From the NCBI RefSeq assembly GCF_029846715.1, contig NZ_JARVWW010000001.1:1-64000 (forward strand): a DNA stretch of 64,000 nt, read 5' to 3'. The notes beneath the pieces are model-generated. The model worked only from the letters and a program-made list of their open reading frames with translations, had not been told where the DNA came from and ran no database searches. The stretch comes from Bradyrhizobium nivariense (GTDB lineage: Bacteria; Pseudomonadota; Alphaproteobacteria; Rhizobiales; Xanthobacteraceae). The translations under genes were made by a program, and so were the position numbers. Positions 23,431 through 34,715 of this stretch are shown one piece after another. The stretch's first letter is position 1. Every line of letters begins with the position of its first letter.

Positions 23431-24459
23431 ATGCGTGTGGCGGCAGGACTGATTTTAGCAAGCGCAATGTCTCTGGCGATGGCGGGCGCGGCATGGCCGC
23501 AGACCCCCGCCGCAAAGCCCGCAGCCGCCACGCAGGCTGCACCCGCGGCGACGCCGGCAGCTGCAGCGCCCGCCGCAGCTCCAGCAGCGGCTCCTGCGGC
23601 AGCAGCAACCGCTCAGCCCGCCTTCGTCAATCCACCCCCGCCGAAGCAAGCGCCGCAACCGGCGCGCGCCGCCTGCAACACGCCGGGCGCACTCGGCGTC
23701 GCCCGCACGGTCGAGATCGACACCACGGGTGGTCCCGGCTTCGGCTTCGAGCATTTCAAGGAGCTCGACTTCCTGCGCGAGCACGAGGTGGTGCTGACCT
23801 TCGACGACGGCCCCTGGCCGAAGAACACACCCGCCGTGCTGAAGGCGCTCGCCGACGAATGCACCACCGGCATCTTCTTCTCGATCGGCAAGCACGCGAC
23901 CTATGAGCCGGAGATCCTGAAGCAGGTCTACGCGGCGGGCCACACCGTGGGCACCCACACCTGGTCGCATGCCAACCTCAACAACAAGAAGCTCACGGAA
24001 GCGCAGCGCAAAGAAGAGATCGAGAAGGGCCTTTCCGCGGTGAAATGGGCGCTCGGCGGCATCTCGCCCTCGCCGTTCTTCCGCTTCCCGGCGCTCCAGC
24101 ATCCGCCGGAGATGGTCACCTATCTCGGCAACCGCAACACCGCGATCTTCTCCTGCGACATCGACTCCTTCGACTTCAAGGCCTCGAAGCCCGAGAAGGT
24201 GATCGAGACCGTGATGAAGAAGCTCGACAACAGGGGCAAGGGCATCATTCTGATGCACGACTTCCAGAAGCACACCGCGGAGGCCCTGCCCGAGCTGCTC
24301 AAGCGCCTGAAGGCCGGCGGTTACAAGGTGGTGGCGATGCGCGCCAAGTTCCCGGCCTCGACGCTGCCGGAATACGACCAGGAGCTGCTCAAGGACGTCA
24401 AGCTACCGACGGTGAGCACCCGGCCCGTCAGCAGCGTCGTGACGACGGTGTCTGAATAG
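23431..24459 (+). CDS. secreted polysaccharide deacetylase (NodB-like)
   Basis: 342 residues: signal peptide (VAAGLILASAMSLAMAGAAWP), an Ala/Pro-rich spacer of about 45 residues, then a NodB homology domain. Motifs: VVLTFDDGPWPKNTP (catalytic base Asp and metal Asp), GTHTWSHANL (metal His-x3-His), FFRFPALQHPP, and IILMHDFQKHT with the catalytic His. Carbohydrate esterase 4, removing acetyl groups from a GlcNAc-containing polymer such as peptidoglycan or exopolysaccharide, outside the cytoplasm. Followed eight bases later by the DHFR-like gene. Confidence 0.88.
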   Translation: MRVAAGLILASAMSLAMAGAAWPQTPAAKPAAATQAAPAATPAAAAPAAAPAAAPAAAATAQPAFVNPPPPKQAPQPARAACNTPGALGVARTVEIDTTGGPGFGFEHFKELDFLREHEVVLTFDDGPWPKNTPAVLKALADECTTGIFFSIGKHATYEPEILKQVYAAGHTVGTHTWSHANLNNKKLTEAQRKEEIEKGLSAVKWALGGISPSPFFRFPALQHPPEMVTYLGNRNTAIFSCDIDSFDFKASKPEKVIETVMKKLDNRGKGIILMHDFQKHTAEALPELLKRLKAGGYKVVAMRAKFPASTLPEYDQELLKDVKLPTVSTRPVSSVVTTVSE

Positions 24460-24467
24460 CCGCGCCA

Positions 24468-25019
24468 TTGTCCTTTCGAATCGAAGGCTACGTCATCATC
24501 TCCGCGGACGGCATGCTCGCGGACGCGGCGCATGTCATGCCCGACAGCCTGAAGTTCGAAGGCGACAAGCTGTTCTTCGAGCAGGCGCTCGATCGCGCCG
24601 CGCTGATCGTGCACGGCCGGCACTCGCATGAGCAGCAGCCGAATTCACCCAAGCGCAAGCGGTTGATCCTGACCCGCAAAATCAAGGCGCTGACCGTCGA
24701 TCCCGAGATGCCGAACGCGACATTATGGAATCCGGATCACGCGAGCCTCGAGGACGCCTGCGCCTTCGCCGATGTCGCCTCCGGCACCATCGCAATCATC
24801 GGCGGTCCCGTCGTGTTCGACATGTTCATGGACCGCTACGACACGTTCTGGCTGTCGGAAGCCCCGCATCTGCGGCTGCCCGGCGGCGAAGGCTGTTTTG
24901 TGGATGTACCGGAGCGGACGCCGCACGAGGTGCTGACCTCACACGGGATGAAGCCGGGCGCGCCGTATCTGCTCGACGCCGCGCATGGGGTGACGGTGAC
25001 GCCGTGGCGTAGGACGTAG
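24468..25019 (+). CDS. dihydrofolate-reductase-like protein
   Basis: 183 residues with DHFR/RibD fold features: RIEGYVIISADGMLAD at the N terminus, LIVHGRHSHE, KRKRLILTRKI, and TIAIIGGPVVFDMFMDRYDTFWLSEAPHL (the GG-x-x-[VL]-[FY] cofactor loop). The fit is to the broad dihydrofolate reductase family rather than FolA: it lacks the usual active-site pattern, so it may reduce another pterin or flavin precursor. Apparent TTG start at 24468, directly after the deacetylase stop, with no clear ribosome site. Confidence 0.7.
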   Translation: MSFRIEGYVIISADGMLADAAHVMPDSLKFEGDKLFFEQALDRAALIVHGRHSHEQQPNSPKRKRLILTRKIKALTVDPEMPNATLWNPDHASLEDACAFADVASGTIAIIGGPVVFDMFMDRYDTFWLSEAPHLRLPGGEGCFVDVPERTPHEVLTSHGMKPGAPYLLDAAHGVTVTPWRRT

Positions 25020-25031
25020 GGTGGTTTAGCC

Positions 25032-25484
25032 CTACACGTCCCCGTAGGCCGCCTCGGCCGGACGCGTGGCGCGGCCGTAGCCCATGATCATGAACAGCGC
25101 GCCGATGATCGACAGGTTCTTGAGCGCGTCGACCAGCATCTTGGCGTTGTCGGGCGCCGCCTGGTTCCAGAAGTCGTAGAACAGGAAGGTCGCGACCGCG
25201 ACGTAGATGATCATCAGCATCGCGAAGAAGCGCGCGCCGAAGTTCAGCGCGATCATCACCCCCGCGATGATCTCGAGCCCGCCGCCCGCGATCGCCAGCA
25301 GTTGCGGCGTGGTCATGGCCGTCGCCGTCTCGATCTGCTTGGCGTAAGGCGCGATCATGTCGGGCACCACGACCTTGGCAGCGATGAGATCAACCGTCGC
25401 CTGCATGGCAAACAGTCTCGCCGCGCCCGTGTAGATGAACAGCACGGCGAACAGGATTCGCCCGAAAGTCACGAACGCTGGCAT
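25032..25484 (-). CDS. DoxX family membrane protein
   Basis: 150 residues with four hydrophobic helices (FGRILFAVLFIYTGAARLF; LLAIAGGGLEIIAGVMIAL; FFAMLMIIYVAVATFLFYDF; and ALKNLSIIGALFMIMGYG), the standard DoxX/SURF4-like layout. Inner-membrane protein of unclear function, linked in some bacteria to oxidative stress or quinone reduction. Convergent with the DHFR-like gene, 12 bases apart. No partner genes. Confidence 0.85.
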   Translation of the reverse strand: MPAFVTFGRILFAVLFIYTGAARLFAMQATVDLIAAKVVVPDMIAPYAKQIETATAMTTPQLLAIAGGGLEIIAGVMIALNFGARFFAMLMIIYVAVATFLFYDFWNQAAPDNAKMLVDALKNLSIIGALFMIMGYGRATRPAEAAYGDV

Positions 25485-25730
25485 GGTCGGCCTCTTGGCA
25501 AAGCGCTAAAGCACGGAACGCTTGAGGGGATTATGAAGAGTCCGCTTGCGGTTTACAAACGGGGAATGAGATACCGCGAGTAATTCAAAACCAGCGGAAC
25601 GCACGGTGCGCTAGCGCTCCCTAGCGGAATCGAACCGAGGGTGACGAGTTCGTCCCCCCACCCTCGCAACGTCATAGCCGGGCTTGGGCCACGGCTGTCC
25701 CGGCATGACGAGTTCGCGGAACGTCGATCC

Positions 25731-28040
25731 TTACGTAAACAACGTCGGCTGCTGCCGGGCCGCGCGCTCCTGCGCTTCGACCACCGCCACCGCGGTCATG
25801 TTGAGGATGCCGCGTGCCGTCACCGACGGGGTGAGGATGTGGGCCGGGCGCGCCGGGCCGATCAGGATCGGGCCGACGGGGAGCGCGTCCGCGAGCGACT
25901 TGATCATCTGATAGGCGACGTTGGCGGTGTCAAGGCTCGGCATGATCATGATGTTGGCCTCGCCCTCGAGCTTGGAGTGCGGCAGCACCATTTTCCGCGC
26001 AGCAGCTGAAAGTGCAGTATCGCCCTGCATCTCGCCGTCGGCCTCGAGCTCCGGATGCTTCTCCTTCAGGAGCTGGGTTGCCCGCCGCATCTTGCGTGAC
26101 GATTCCGTGTCATAGCTGCCGAAATCCGAATGCGAGACGAAGGCGATCTTCGGCTTGATGTTGAAGCGCTGGACGTGGACCGCCGCGAGCGAGGCGATCT
26201 CGGCAAGCTCTTCGGCGCTCGGATTGGGCCGCACCTGGGTGTCGGCGATGAAGAAGGCGCCCTTGCTCGTGATCAGCAGCGCCAGCGCCGCATAGTCGCT
26301 GATCCCCGGCGTGAATCCGACGATCTCGCGGACATGGCGCAGATGGCTCATGTAGCGGCCCTCGACGCCGCAGAGCATCGCGTCCGCCTCTCCGCGCACC
26401 ACCGCGAGCGCCGCGATGACAGTGTTGTTGGTGCGCACCACCGTGCGCGCCGCATCCGGCGTTACGCCACGGCGGCCGGCGACCTCGACATAGGACTGCA
26501 CATAGGAGCGGTAGCGCGGATCGTCCTCGGGATTGACGAGGTCAAAATCCTTGCCGGCCTTGATCGACAGGCCGAAGCGCTTGATGCGCGCCTCGACCAC
26601 CGACGGACGTCCGACCAGGATTGGCGTCGCCAGCTTCTCTTCCAGCACCACCTGGGTCGCGCGCAGCACGCGCTCGTCCTCGCCTTCGGCGTAGATCACG
26701 CGCACCGGCTGGGTCTTGGCCTTGGCGAACATCGGCTTCATGACGAGGCCGGAGCGGAAGGCGAAGCGCTCGAGCAGCGCGGTGTACTCGTCGAAATTGG
26801 TGATGGGCCGTGTCGCCACGCCCGATTCCATCGCGGCCTTCGCCACCGCCGGCGCGATGCGCAGGATCAACCGTGGATCAAAGGGACTCGGGATCAGCGA
26901 GCCCGGGCCGAAACCTTGCGTCTCGCCGGTGTCAAAGCCTTGCGCGACCGCATCGGACGGCGCCTCGCGCGCGAGCTGTGCGATGGCCTCCACGGCTGCG
27001 TGCTTCATCTCTTCGTTGATCGCGGTGGCGCCGACATCGAGCGCGCCGCGGAAGATGAAGGGAAAGCACAGGACGTTGTTGACCTGGTTCGGATAGTCGG
27101 AGCGCCCGGTGCAGATCATGGCGTCGGGGCGCGCTTTGCGTGCCTCCTCCGGCATGATCTCCGGCGTCGGATTCGCGAGCGCCATGATCAGCGGCTTGTC
27201 GCCCATCGCCTTGGCCATCTCGGGCTTGAGCACGCCCGGTGCAGAGAGGCCGATGAAGATGTCGGCGCCGCCGATGACGTCAGCCAGCGTGCGCTTGTCG
27301 GTCTTCTGCGCATAGACCGCCTTCCAGCGGTCCATCGTGGTGTTGCGACCTTCGTGAACGAGGCCGTCGATGTCGCAGACCCAGATGTTCTTGCGCTGCG
27401 CGCCCATCGACACCAGCAGGTTCAGTGTCGCGATCGCTGCGGCCCCTGCCCCCGATGCCACGATCTTGACGTCCGACAGTTTCTTGCCGTTCAGCCGCAG
27501 CCCATTGGTGATGGCGGCTGCAACGATGATCGCGGTGCCGTGCTGGTCGTCGTGGAAGACCGGGATCTTCATGCGCTCCTTGAGCTGCGCCTCGATCTCG
27601 AAGCATTCCGGTCCGCGGATGTCCTCGAGATTGATGCCGCCGAAGGTCGGCTCGAGCGCCGCCACGGTCTCGACCACGCGATCGATGGTGTCGGCGGCGA
27701 TCTCGATGTCGAACACGTCGATGCCGGCGAATTTCTTGAACAGGACCGCCTTGCCCTCCATCACCGGCTTCGAAGCCAGCGGGCCGATATTGCCGAGGCC
27801 GAGCACGGCGGTGCCGTTCGAGACCACGGCGACCAGATTGGAGCGGATCGTCAGCGTCGCCGCTTCCGCCGGGTTCTTGGCGATCTCCATGCAGGCGGCG
27901 GCGACGCCCGGAGAATAGGCAAGCGCGAGGTCGCGCTGGTTGGCAAGCGGCTTGCTTGCCTGGATCTCGAGCTTTCCGGGGCGCGGCAGACGGTGATAGG
28001 CCAGCGCCGCCTGGTGGAGATCATCGGAATAAGACGACAT
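25731..28040 (-). CDS. maeB: NADP-dependent malic enzyme with C-terminal phosphotransacetylase-like domain
   Basis: 769 residues, the length of large bacterial malic enzymes. N-terminal malic domain: [63 protein letters not shown](P) fold with [16 protein letters not shown]. Residues about 440-760 resemble phosphate acetyltransferase ([41 protein letters not shown]) and probably bind acetyl-CoA as allosteric effector. Oxidatively decarboxylates malate to pyruvate in the cytoplasm, feeding acetyl-CoA and NADPH. Divergent from the gene at 28289. The symbol is by domain layout; the NAD-type DME has the same architecture. Confidence 0.92.
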   Translation of the reverse strand: MSSYSDDLHQAALAYHRLPRPGKLEIQASKPLANQRDLALAYSPGVAAACMEIAKNPAEAATLTIRSNLVAVVSNGTAVLGLGNIGPLASKPVMEGKAVLFKKFAGIDVFDIEIAADTIDRVVETVAALEPTFGGINLEDIRGPECFEIEAQLKERMKIPVFHDDQHGTAIIVAAAITNGLRLNGKKLSDVKIVASGAGAAAIATLNLLVSMGAQRKNIWVCDIDGLVHEGRNTTMDRWKAVYAQKTDKRTLADVIGGADIFIGLSAPGVLKPEMAKAMGDKPLIMALANPTPEIMPEEARKARPDAMICTGRSDYPNQVNNVLCFPFIFRGALDVGATAINEEMKHAAVEAIAQLAREAPSDAVAQGFDTGETQGFGPGSLIPSPFDPRLILRIAPAVAKAAMESGVATRPITNFDEYTALLERFAFRSGLVMKPMFAKAKTQPVRVIYAEGEDERVLRATQVVLEEKLATPILVGRPSVVEARIKRFGLSIKAGKDFDLVNPEDDPRYRSYVQSYVEVAGRRGVTPDAARTVVRTNNTVIAALAVVRGEADAMLCGVEGRYMSHLRHVREIVGFTPGISDYAALALLITSKGAFFIADTQVRPNPSAEELAEIASLAAVHVQRFNIKPKIAFVSHSDFGSYDTESSRKMRRATQLLKEKHPELEADGEMQGDTALSAAARKMVLPHSKLEGEANIMIMPSLDTANVAYQMIKSLADALPVGPILIGPARPAHILTPSVTARGILNMTAVAVVEAQERAARQQPTLFT

Positions 28041-28191
28041 GCGGTGTCTCGCCTCGCGTTACCGGCCTCAAAATGCATCATCCGGAGCGGCCGCCCGTTC
28101 GGACGGTATTTCCGGGTCATGGAAACGGGATGAAGCACGGCCCACGCCCTGGTGGCAACATCCGATTGCGGCCCCATCAACAGACCGCTCA

Positions 28192-28205
28192 TTCAAATAT
28201 TTGAA
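28192..28205. promoter_or_regulatory. 14-bp perfect palindrome in maeB divergent region
   Basis: TTCAAATATTTGAA, an AT-rich palindrome in an otherwise GC-rich 248-bp region between maeB (minus) and the 28289 gene (plus). Good candidate regulator site; no regulator is known. Confidence 0.4.
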
Positions 28206-28288
28206 AACCATAGCTTTCCCTGGACCGCACAAGGCTTTGCGAATATGGCAGGTTGCGCGGTGCACAATGAGCAACTGGAGCCAGAGGA

Positions 28289-30262
28289 ATGAAGCGAATC
28301 CTGATCGGCCTGATCGCGGCGGCCGTGCTGGCCGCGGGCGGATGGTTCGGCTTCAACCTCTACGCAAAACATCGCGCCACCGCTGAGATCGAGGCGGCGT
28401 TCGAGCAGATCCGCAGCCAGAGCGGCAAGGCGAGCCACGGCAAGGTCGAATTCGACGTGATGAGCCGGACGCTGACGATCGAGGACATCGCAGTCACTCC
28501 CAGTGGCGAGCAGCAGGCGCAGATCAAGATCGCCGGTATCAAGGGCACGGGCGTCCGCCTGATCGACGCGACCAGGTTTTCGGCCGATAGCATCGACATC
28601 ACCGGCTTCGAACTCGCGCTGGGCGAAATCGGCCCGGCGAAGCTGAAAGGCTCCTACAAGGTTCAGCAACTGACCCTGCGGGACTATGCTGGCCCGCTCC
28701 TATCCATGAACGCTCCGGCGGGCGGCTCCCTGATCGACATGTACCGCCAAACGCTCGAACAATATGCGAGCGTGACGGCATCTTCGATCATCGCCCCGAC
28801 GCTGACCTTCACATTCGACGGAGGCAGCGCGGCCACCGGCAGCGGCGAGTTCTTCTATTCCGGGCTGGCCATTCAGAATCTAAAGCAGGGCAAGATCGAC
28901 GCCATGAAGGCGGATCGCGCCAACTTCAGCATCAACGTGCAGCAGGCGGGCAAGGCGGACAAGCTGACCGGCGAAATCTCCACCATCGCCGTCACCGGCA
29001 TCGACGTGACGGCGATCGTCGCAGCGCTCGATCCGCAGACAGCCGGCGACGACAGCTATCATCGAGTCTACGGACAACTCTCGACCGGCCCATACGTGGC
29101 GACGTCAACGCTGGGGATGCGGATGCAGGTCGACGGGATTGCTATCGATGACATCGCGATCCAACCATCGCGATTCCGGCTGGCCGAGATCCTCGCCGTG
29201 CTGCCGGCCACCGATCGCTCGTCGGCTCCGACGCCGGCGCAGTCGCGCGAGATGATGGAGAAGCTGGCCGGATTCTATGAAGGCCTGCGAATCGGCAAGA
29301 TCGACATTCGCAATCTTTCGATCGGCACACCGCAAACGGAAACAAAGCTCGCTGCCATCCGATACAGCCAGGACGAGTTCGCGCTCGAGGGCCTCGACAT
29401 GCCCGCGACGCAGGGACGGCTCAAGACCGAACGTTTTGCGCTGAAATCCTTCCGTGCGGCGAGCCTGATCCGCTGGGCGTTACAATTCTCGAATCCTGCC
29501 TCCAGACCCACAGCCGAGCAGGTGGTCGGCGTGTTCCGGGTGCTCGAAGGCGTCGAGATCAAGGGGATGCTGGCGCCCTATCCCCGCAGCAAGAAGGTGG
29601 CCACCATCGACACCCTGAGCCTCAATTGGGGGCAGCTGGTCGGCTCGATTCCCAGCAAGGCGAATGTCGTTGCCAAGATGATTGCGCCGACCGATTCAAC
29701 TGAGGCGGCGCACATGCCGCTGATTGCCGCCGGCATCGACAAGCTCGCGATCGACCTCGATCTTGGTGCAGCATGGACGGAATCATCGGGCTCCCTCGCA
29801 ATCACGCCGGTCACCATCGATCTCGGCAATCTCGCCAAGGCGCAGGCCCGGCTCGCACTTGCCAATGTGCCGCGCGGCATGTTCACGACCGATCCGGTGC
29901 AGGCCATGGGTCAGGCGGCGCAGATCGAGACCGGCGCGATCGAGTTCTCCTTGCGCGACAGCGGCGTCGTCGATCTCGTCGTGGCGCAATTCTCGCGTAT
30001 CCAGAATGTCAGCCGCGACGCCGCGCGCAGCGCCATCGTCGAGATGATCCGGGCGCACGGCGAGAAGATCGCGGCCTCCAACCTCGATGCCCGGGTGGCG
30101 GTGGATGCGCTCGCCGGCTTCGTCGAGACCTCAGGTCAGACGCTCACCATCAAGCTGACTCCGCTCGGCAAGCTGCCGGTGCTTCAGCTCATGGATGTCC
30201 TGAGCAACGAACCGATCGTCGCGCTGGCGCAGTTCCGGATCGAGACGTCGACGGGGCTGTAA
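28289..30262 (+). CDS. large membrane-anchored protein, AsmA/DUF945-like
   Basis: 657 residues. One N-terminal membrane anchor (ILIGLIAAAVLAAGGWFGFNLYA) then an all-beta-looking periplasmic part with repeated motifs of the type KVEFDVMSRTLTIEDIAVTP and GVRLIDATRFSADSIDITGFEL, i.e. alternating short strands typical of AsmA-like/DUF945 proteins that shuttle or organise lipids and envelope components. No catalytic motif found. AGAGGA ahead of the ATG. Function unknown; the family comparison is by general look, not by a diagnostic motif. Confidence 0.6.
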   Translation: MKRILIGLIAAAVLAAGGWFGFNLYAKHRATAEIEAAFEQIRSQSGKASHGKVEFDVMSRTLTIEDIAVTPSGEQQAQIKIAGIKGTGVRLIDATRFSADSIDITGFELALGEIGPAKLKGSYKVQQLTLRDYAGPLLSMNAPAGGSLIDMYRQTLEQYASVTASSIIAPTLTFTFDGGSAATGSGEFFYSGLAIQNLKQGKIDAMKADRANFSINVQQAGKADKLTGEISTIAVTGIDVTAIVAALDPQTAGDDSYHRVYGQLSTGPYVATSTLGMRMQVDGIAIDDIAIQPSRFRLAEILAVLPATDRSSAPTPAQSREMMEKLAGFYEGLRIGKIDIRNLSIGTPQTETKLAAIRYSQDEFALEGLDMPATQGRLKTERFALKSFRAASLIRWALQFSNPASRPTAEQVVGVFRVLEGVEIKGMLAPYPRSKKVATIDTLSLNWGQLVGSIPSKANVVAKMIAPTDSTEAAHMPLIAAGIDKLAIDLDLGAAWTESSGSLAITPVTIDLGNLAKAQARLALANVPRGMFTTDPVQAMGQAAQIETGAIEFSLRDSGVVDLVVAQFSRIQNVSRDAARSAIVEMIRAHGEKIAASNLDARVAVDALAGFVETSGQTLTIKLTPLGKLPVLQLMDVLSNEPIVALAQFRIETSTGL

Positions 30263-30269
30263 GGGATCG

Positions 30270-30412
30270 ATCTCGTGTCCCGGACGCGCTGCGCAGCGTG
30301 TAACGCTGCTGCGCAGAGCCGGGACCCAGAAGCTTGCTGCTCGCTGAGATGTGGGCCCCGGCTCATCAGCGCACCGCTGAAGGAGCGCTGCGCTGCGTCC
30401 GGGCCACGAGCC
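30270..30412. repeat. bradyrhizobial interspersed repeat
   Basis: Starts TCTCGTGTCCCGGACGCGC, contains GCTGCGCAGAGCCGGGACCC and ends CTGCGTCCGGGCC. Halves are imperfectly self-complementary. Sits between the convergent stops of the 28289 gene and aspS; shorter relatives at 12012. Confidence 0.6.
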
Positions 30413-32185
<1,773 letters not shown>

Positions 32186-32380
32186 GGTCGTCCCAAAATC
32201 AATGTCGGAGGATCGAATCGGACCGCCGAAAACGGCCGGTCCGAAGTTGCGGCAGGGTTTACCTCGGGAGGACCAAGGCGGCAACCAAGGGAACGGCCTG
32301 TTTTCGGCTGGAAGTACCCATTTTTGCCCAATCTTGGCTGAAGCCTTTGCCATCAGGCGTTCCACGCCTATCTTGACGCC

Positions 32381-33856
32381 ATGACAGTCCATTTCCCGTT
32401 CCAGAACTCCTATTCGGCCCTGCCGGACAGCTTCTTCGCCCGGGTCGCACCGACCCCTGTCGCGGCCCCCCGGCTGATCAAGCTGAACCGGCCGCTGGCG
32501 GTCCAGCTCGGGCTCGATCCTGATGTGCTGGAGACCCCTGAGGGCGCCGAGATCCTGGCCGGAAAGACAGTTCCCGCCGGTGCCGATCCCATCGCCATGG
32601 CCTATGCCGGCCACCAGTTCGGGCAGTTCGTCCCGCAGCTCGGCGACGGCCGAGCGGTCCTGCTCGGCGAGGTCATCGACAAGGACGGCGTTCGCCGCGA
32701 CATCCAGCTCAAGGGCTCGGGCCCCACCCCGTTCTCCCGCCGCGGCGACGGCCGCGCCGCGCTCGGGCCGGTGCTGCGCGAGTACATCGTCAGCGAAGCC
32801 ATGTTCACGCTGGGCATCCCGACCACGCGCTCGCTCGCCGCCGTTGTCACCGGCGAGCACGTCATCCGCGAGACCGCGCTGCCAGGCGCGGTTCTGACGC
32901 GCGTCGCCTCGAGCCACATCCGCGTCGGCACCTTCCAGTTCTTCGCAGTCCGCCGCGACACCGACGCCATCCGCCGGCTCGCCGACCACGTCATTGCCCG
33001 CCACTATCCGGAGCTGCTCAGCGCGACGCGCCCCTATCACGCGCTGCTCGCCGGTGTCGTCGCACGCCAGGCCGATCTCGTCGCGCGCTGGCTGCTGGTC
33101 GGCTTCATCCACGGCGTGATGAACACCGACAACTCTTCGATCTCGGGCGAGACCATCGACTACGGCCCCTGCGCCTTCATGGACGCCTACAATCCCGCGC
33201 AGGTGTTTTCCTCGATCGACGAGATGGGCCGCTACGCCTATGCCAACCAGCCGCGCATCGCGCTGTGGAATCTGACCCGGCTCGCCGAATGCCTGTTGCC
33301 GCTGTTCTCCGAGGACCAGGAGAAGGCGGTCGAGCAGGCGCAAGAGATTCTCGGCGCATTCCCCGAGACATTCAGCACCGCCTATCAGGCCGGTCTGCGC
33401 CGGAAGGTCGGCCTGTTCACCGAGCGCGACGGCGACGAGGCGCTGATCCAGGACCTGCTGGATGCCATGGCGAAGAACCAGGCCGACTTCACCCTCACCT
33501 TCCGCAAGCTGGGCAATGCAGCGGGCGATGAGGCCACTGACGACGTTCGCGCGCAGTTCATGGATCCTGCGGCCTTCGACGAATGGGCCAAGCGCTGGCG
33601 CGAGCGCACCGGCCTGGAGTCGCAGTCTGCAGCCGAGCGGCAGGCCGCCATGCACGCGGTCAATCCGATGTTCGTCCCGCGCAACCACCGTGTCGAGGCT
33701 GTCATCCAGGCCGCCGTGAACGATGACGATTACGCACCATTCGAGGAATTGGTGAAGGTGCTGGCCAAGCCGTTTGAGGACCAGCCCGAGTACGCGGCGT
33801 ACGCCGATCCGCCGCTGCCGGACCAACGGGTGTTGCAGACGTTCTGCGGAACGTGA
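32381..33856 (+). CDS. selO: SelO family protein AMPylase (YdiU)
   Basis: 491 residues, normal for the SelO/YdiU family. Hallmarks: [68 protein letters not shown], and [27 protein letters not shown], the pseudokinase metal and active-site loop. SelO transfers AMP to proteins (in E. coli tied to oxidative-stress response). Divergent from aspS, with the 195-bp promoter region between them. Ends shortly before a repeat element. Confidence 0.95.
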   Translation: MTVHFPFQNSYSALPDSFFARVAPTPVAAPRLIKLNRPLAVQLGLDPDVLETPEGAEILAGKTVPAGADPIAMAYAGHQFGQFVPQLGDGRAVLLGEVIDKDGVRRDIQLKGSGPTPFSRRGDGRAALGPVLREYIVSEAMFTLGIPTTRSLAAVVTGEHVIRETALPGAVLTRVASSHIRVGTFQFFAVRRDTDAIRRLADHVIARHYPELLSATRPYHALLAGVVARQADLVARWLLVGFIHGVMNTDNSSISGETIDYGPCAFMDAYNPAQVFSSIDEMGRYAYANQPRIALWNLTRLAECLLPLFSEDQEKAVEQAQEILGAFPETFSTAYQAGLRRKVGLFTERDGDEALIQDLLDAMAKNQADFTLTFRKLGNAAGDEATDDVRAQFMDPAAFDEWAKRWRERTGLESQSAAERQAAMHAVNPMFVPRNHRVEAVIQAAVNDDDYAPFEELVKVLAKPFEDQPEYAAYADPPLPDQRVLQTFCGT

Positions 33857-33870
33857 ACCACGCCCGGTGC

Positions 33871-33961
33871 GTAGGGTGGATTAGCCGAAGGCGTAATCCA
33901 CCACTTCTCTCAACAAGCGGAAAGTAAAGAGGTGGATTACGCTTCGTTAATCCAACCCTAC
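33871..33961. repeat. REP-like inverted pair, left flank of transposase
   Basis: Right arm of one palindrome (33871-33902, begins GTAGGGTGGATTAGCCGAAG) followed by an imperfect inverted copy (33931-33961, begins GGTGGATTACGCTTCG). The first is an exact 32-bp reverse complement of 34554-34585 on the other side of the transposase. Confidence 0.8.
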
Positions 33962-33982
33962 AGACTGACGCTGCCGCGACCA

Positions 33983-34516
33983 TCAAGCCCGCTCACCGAA
34001 CTCGCCCGCCATCTTGAGATCGCCACCCCAATCTTCGGGGAACAATCCCGCGCGGACATCGCGATGAAACGACGAGTACGGCCAGTCGCACACCTTAGAG
34101 ACGTGCCCGTGCTTGACGGGATTGTAGTAGCAGTACTCGACGTGACGTGCGTAATCGGTCTCGTCGCGGATGAGATGCTCCCAGAAGCGGCGCTGCCAGA
34201 TTCCGCGCTCGTTCCGTGCGGCGCGGATGGCACTTAGACGCTCGTTCGCTGGTAGCGCTTTGGCGAAACGCGTTTTGATTAATCGCCAGCGCACCGAAAA
34301 ATTCGCATCGTCTGGTGGCAGCTTCCAGATTGCGTGGAGATGATCCGGTAGAACGACGAAAGCATCGATCTCGAAGGGATGACTCTCGCGGGTTGCGGCG
34401 ACCGCGTCCCGCAAGATTTCGATCTGGTTGGTCAAAAGAGCTTTCCGCCGATCGAGCAGGTTTACGGTGAAGAACCAGCATCCTCCGGGAATGAGTGCGC
34501 GGCGGTAGTTGGACAT
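33983..34516 (-). CDS. REP-associated tyrosine transposase (RAYT, Y1/IS200-like)
   Basis: 177 residues, the typical RAYT size. Y1 transposase features: FFTVNLLDRRKALL near the N terminus, the HUH-like LPDHLHAIWKLP (about residues 56-67), RWRLIKTRFAK, IWQRRFWEHLIRDETDY and YCYYNPVKHGHVSKVCDWPYSSFHR with candidate catalytic Tyr. These single-copy, domesticated relatives of IS200 transposases recognise REP hairpins and are thought to mobilise or maintain them. It is bracketed by exact 32-bp inverted REP-like repeats. Coding sequence intact from ATG 34516; no second transposon gene. Confidence 0.9.
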   Translation of the reverse strand: MSNYRRALIPGGCWFFTVNLLDRRKALLTNQIEILRDAVAATRESHPFEIDAFVVLPDHLHAIWKLPPDDANFSVRWRLIKTRFAKALPANERLSAIRAARNERGIWQRRFWEHLIRDETDYARHVEYCYYNPVKHGHVSKVCDWPYSSFHRDVRAGLFPEDWGGDLKMAGEFGERA

Positions 34517-34553
34517 GGATCATGAATAGCACAACTTGAAGTTGGATCACAGT

Positions 34554-34585
34554 GGTGGATTACGCCTTCGGCTAATCCACCCTAC
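34554..34585. repeat. REP-like repeat, right flank of transposase
   Basis: Exact 32-bp reverse complement of 33871-33902. Contains GGATTACGCCTTCGGCTAAT, itself a hairpin with the CTTCGG-type tip. With the left copy it brackets the transposase gene, forming a REPtron-like unit. Confidence 0.85.
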
Positions 34586-34625
34586 GCAACCGGCTACGCC
34601 GCGCTGTCTGTGGACGCTGGAACCG

Positions 34626-34643
34626 CTGTCATCAAACTGAAAC
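34626..34643 (+). promoter_or_regulatory. candidate PHO box (PhoB site)
   Basis: CTGTCATCAAACTGAAAC. First half is an exact CTGTCAT match to the PhoB consensus (CTGTCAT-N4-CTGTCAT); the second half (CTGAAAC) matches 4 of 7. Spacing is right and it lies 73 bases before the phosphodiesterase gene that heads the operon. Confidence 0.5.
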
Positions 34644-34715
34644 ACTCCCACTCTAACGGCCTGTCAGGGTCGTCCTGCCGGAGGCGCCCGCCCTCCAACG
34701 GTCCTGACAAGCGCC

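Noticed and set aside
26130..28133. 667-codon plus-strand ORF antisense to maeB
   Set aside because: His/Arg/Asp-rich composition typical of reverse frames of GC-rich genes; malic enzyme on the other strand is unambiguous.
32186..33826. 547-codon open extension upstream of aspS on the minus strand
   Set aside because: It is the exact antisense of selO, arginine- and leucine-rich without domains, and arises from GC-rich codon bias; AspRS proteins start at MHRYRSH.
34554..34585. Insertion-sequence ends with target duplication
   Set aside because: The inverted repeats are REP-like hairpins shared outside the gene and no flanking direct duplication was found, so a RAYT/REP unit explains it better than a classical IS.
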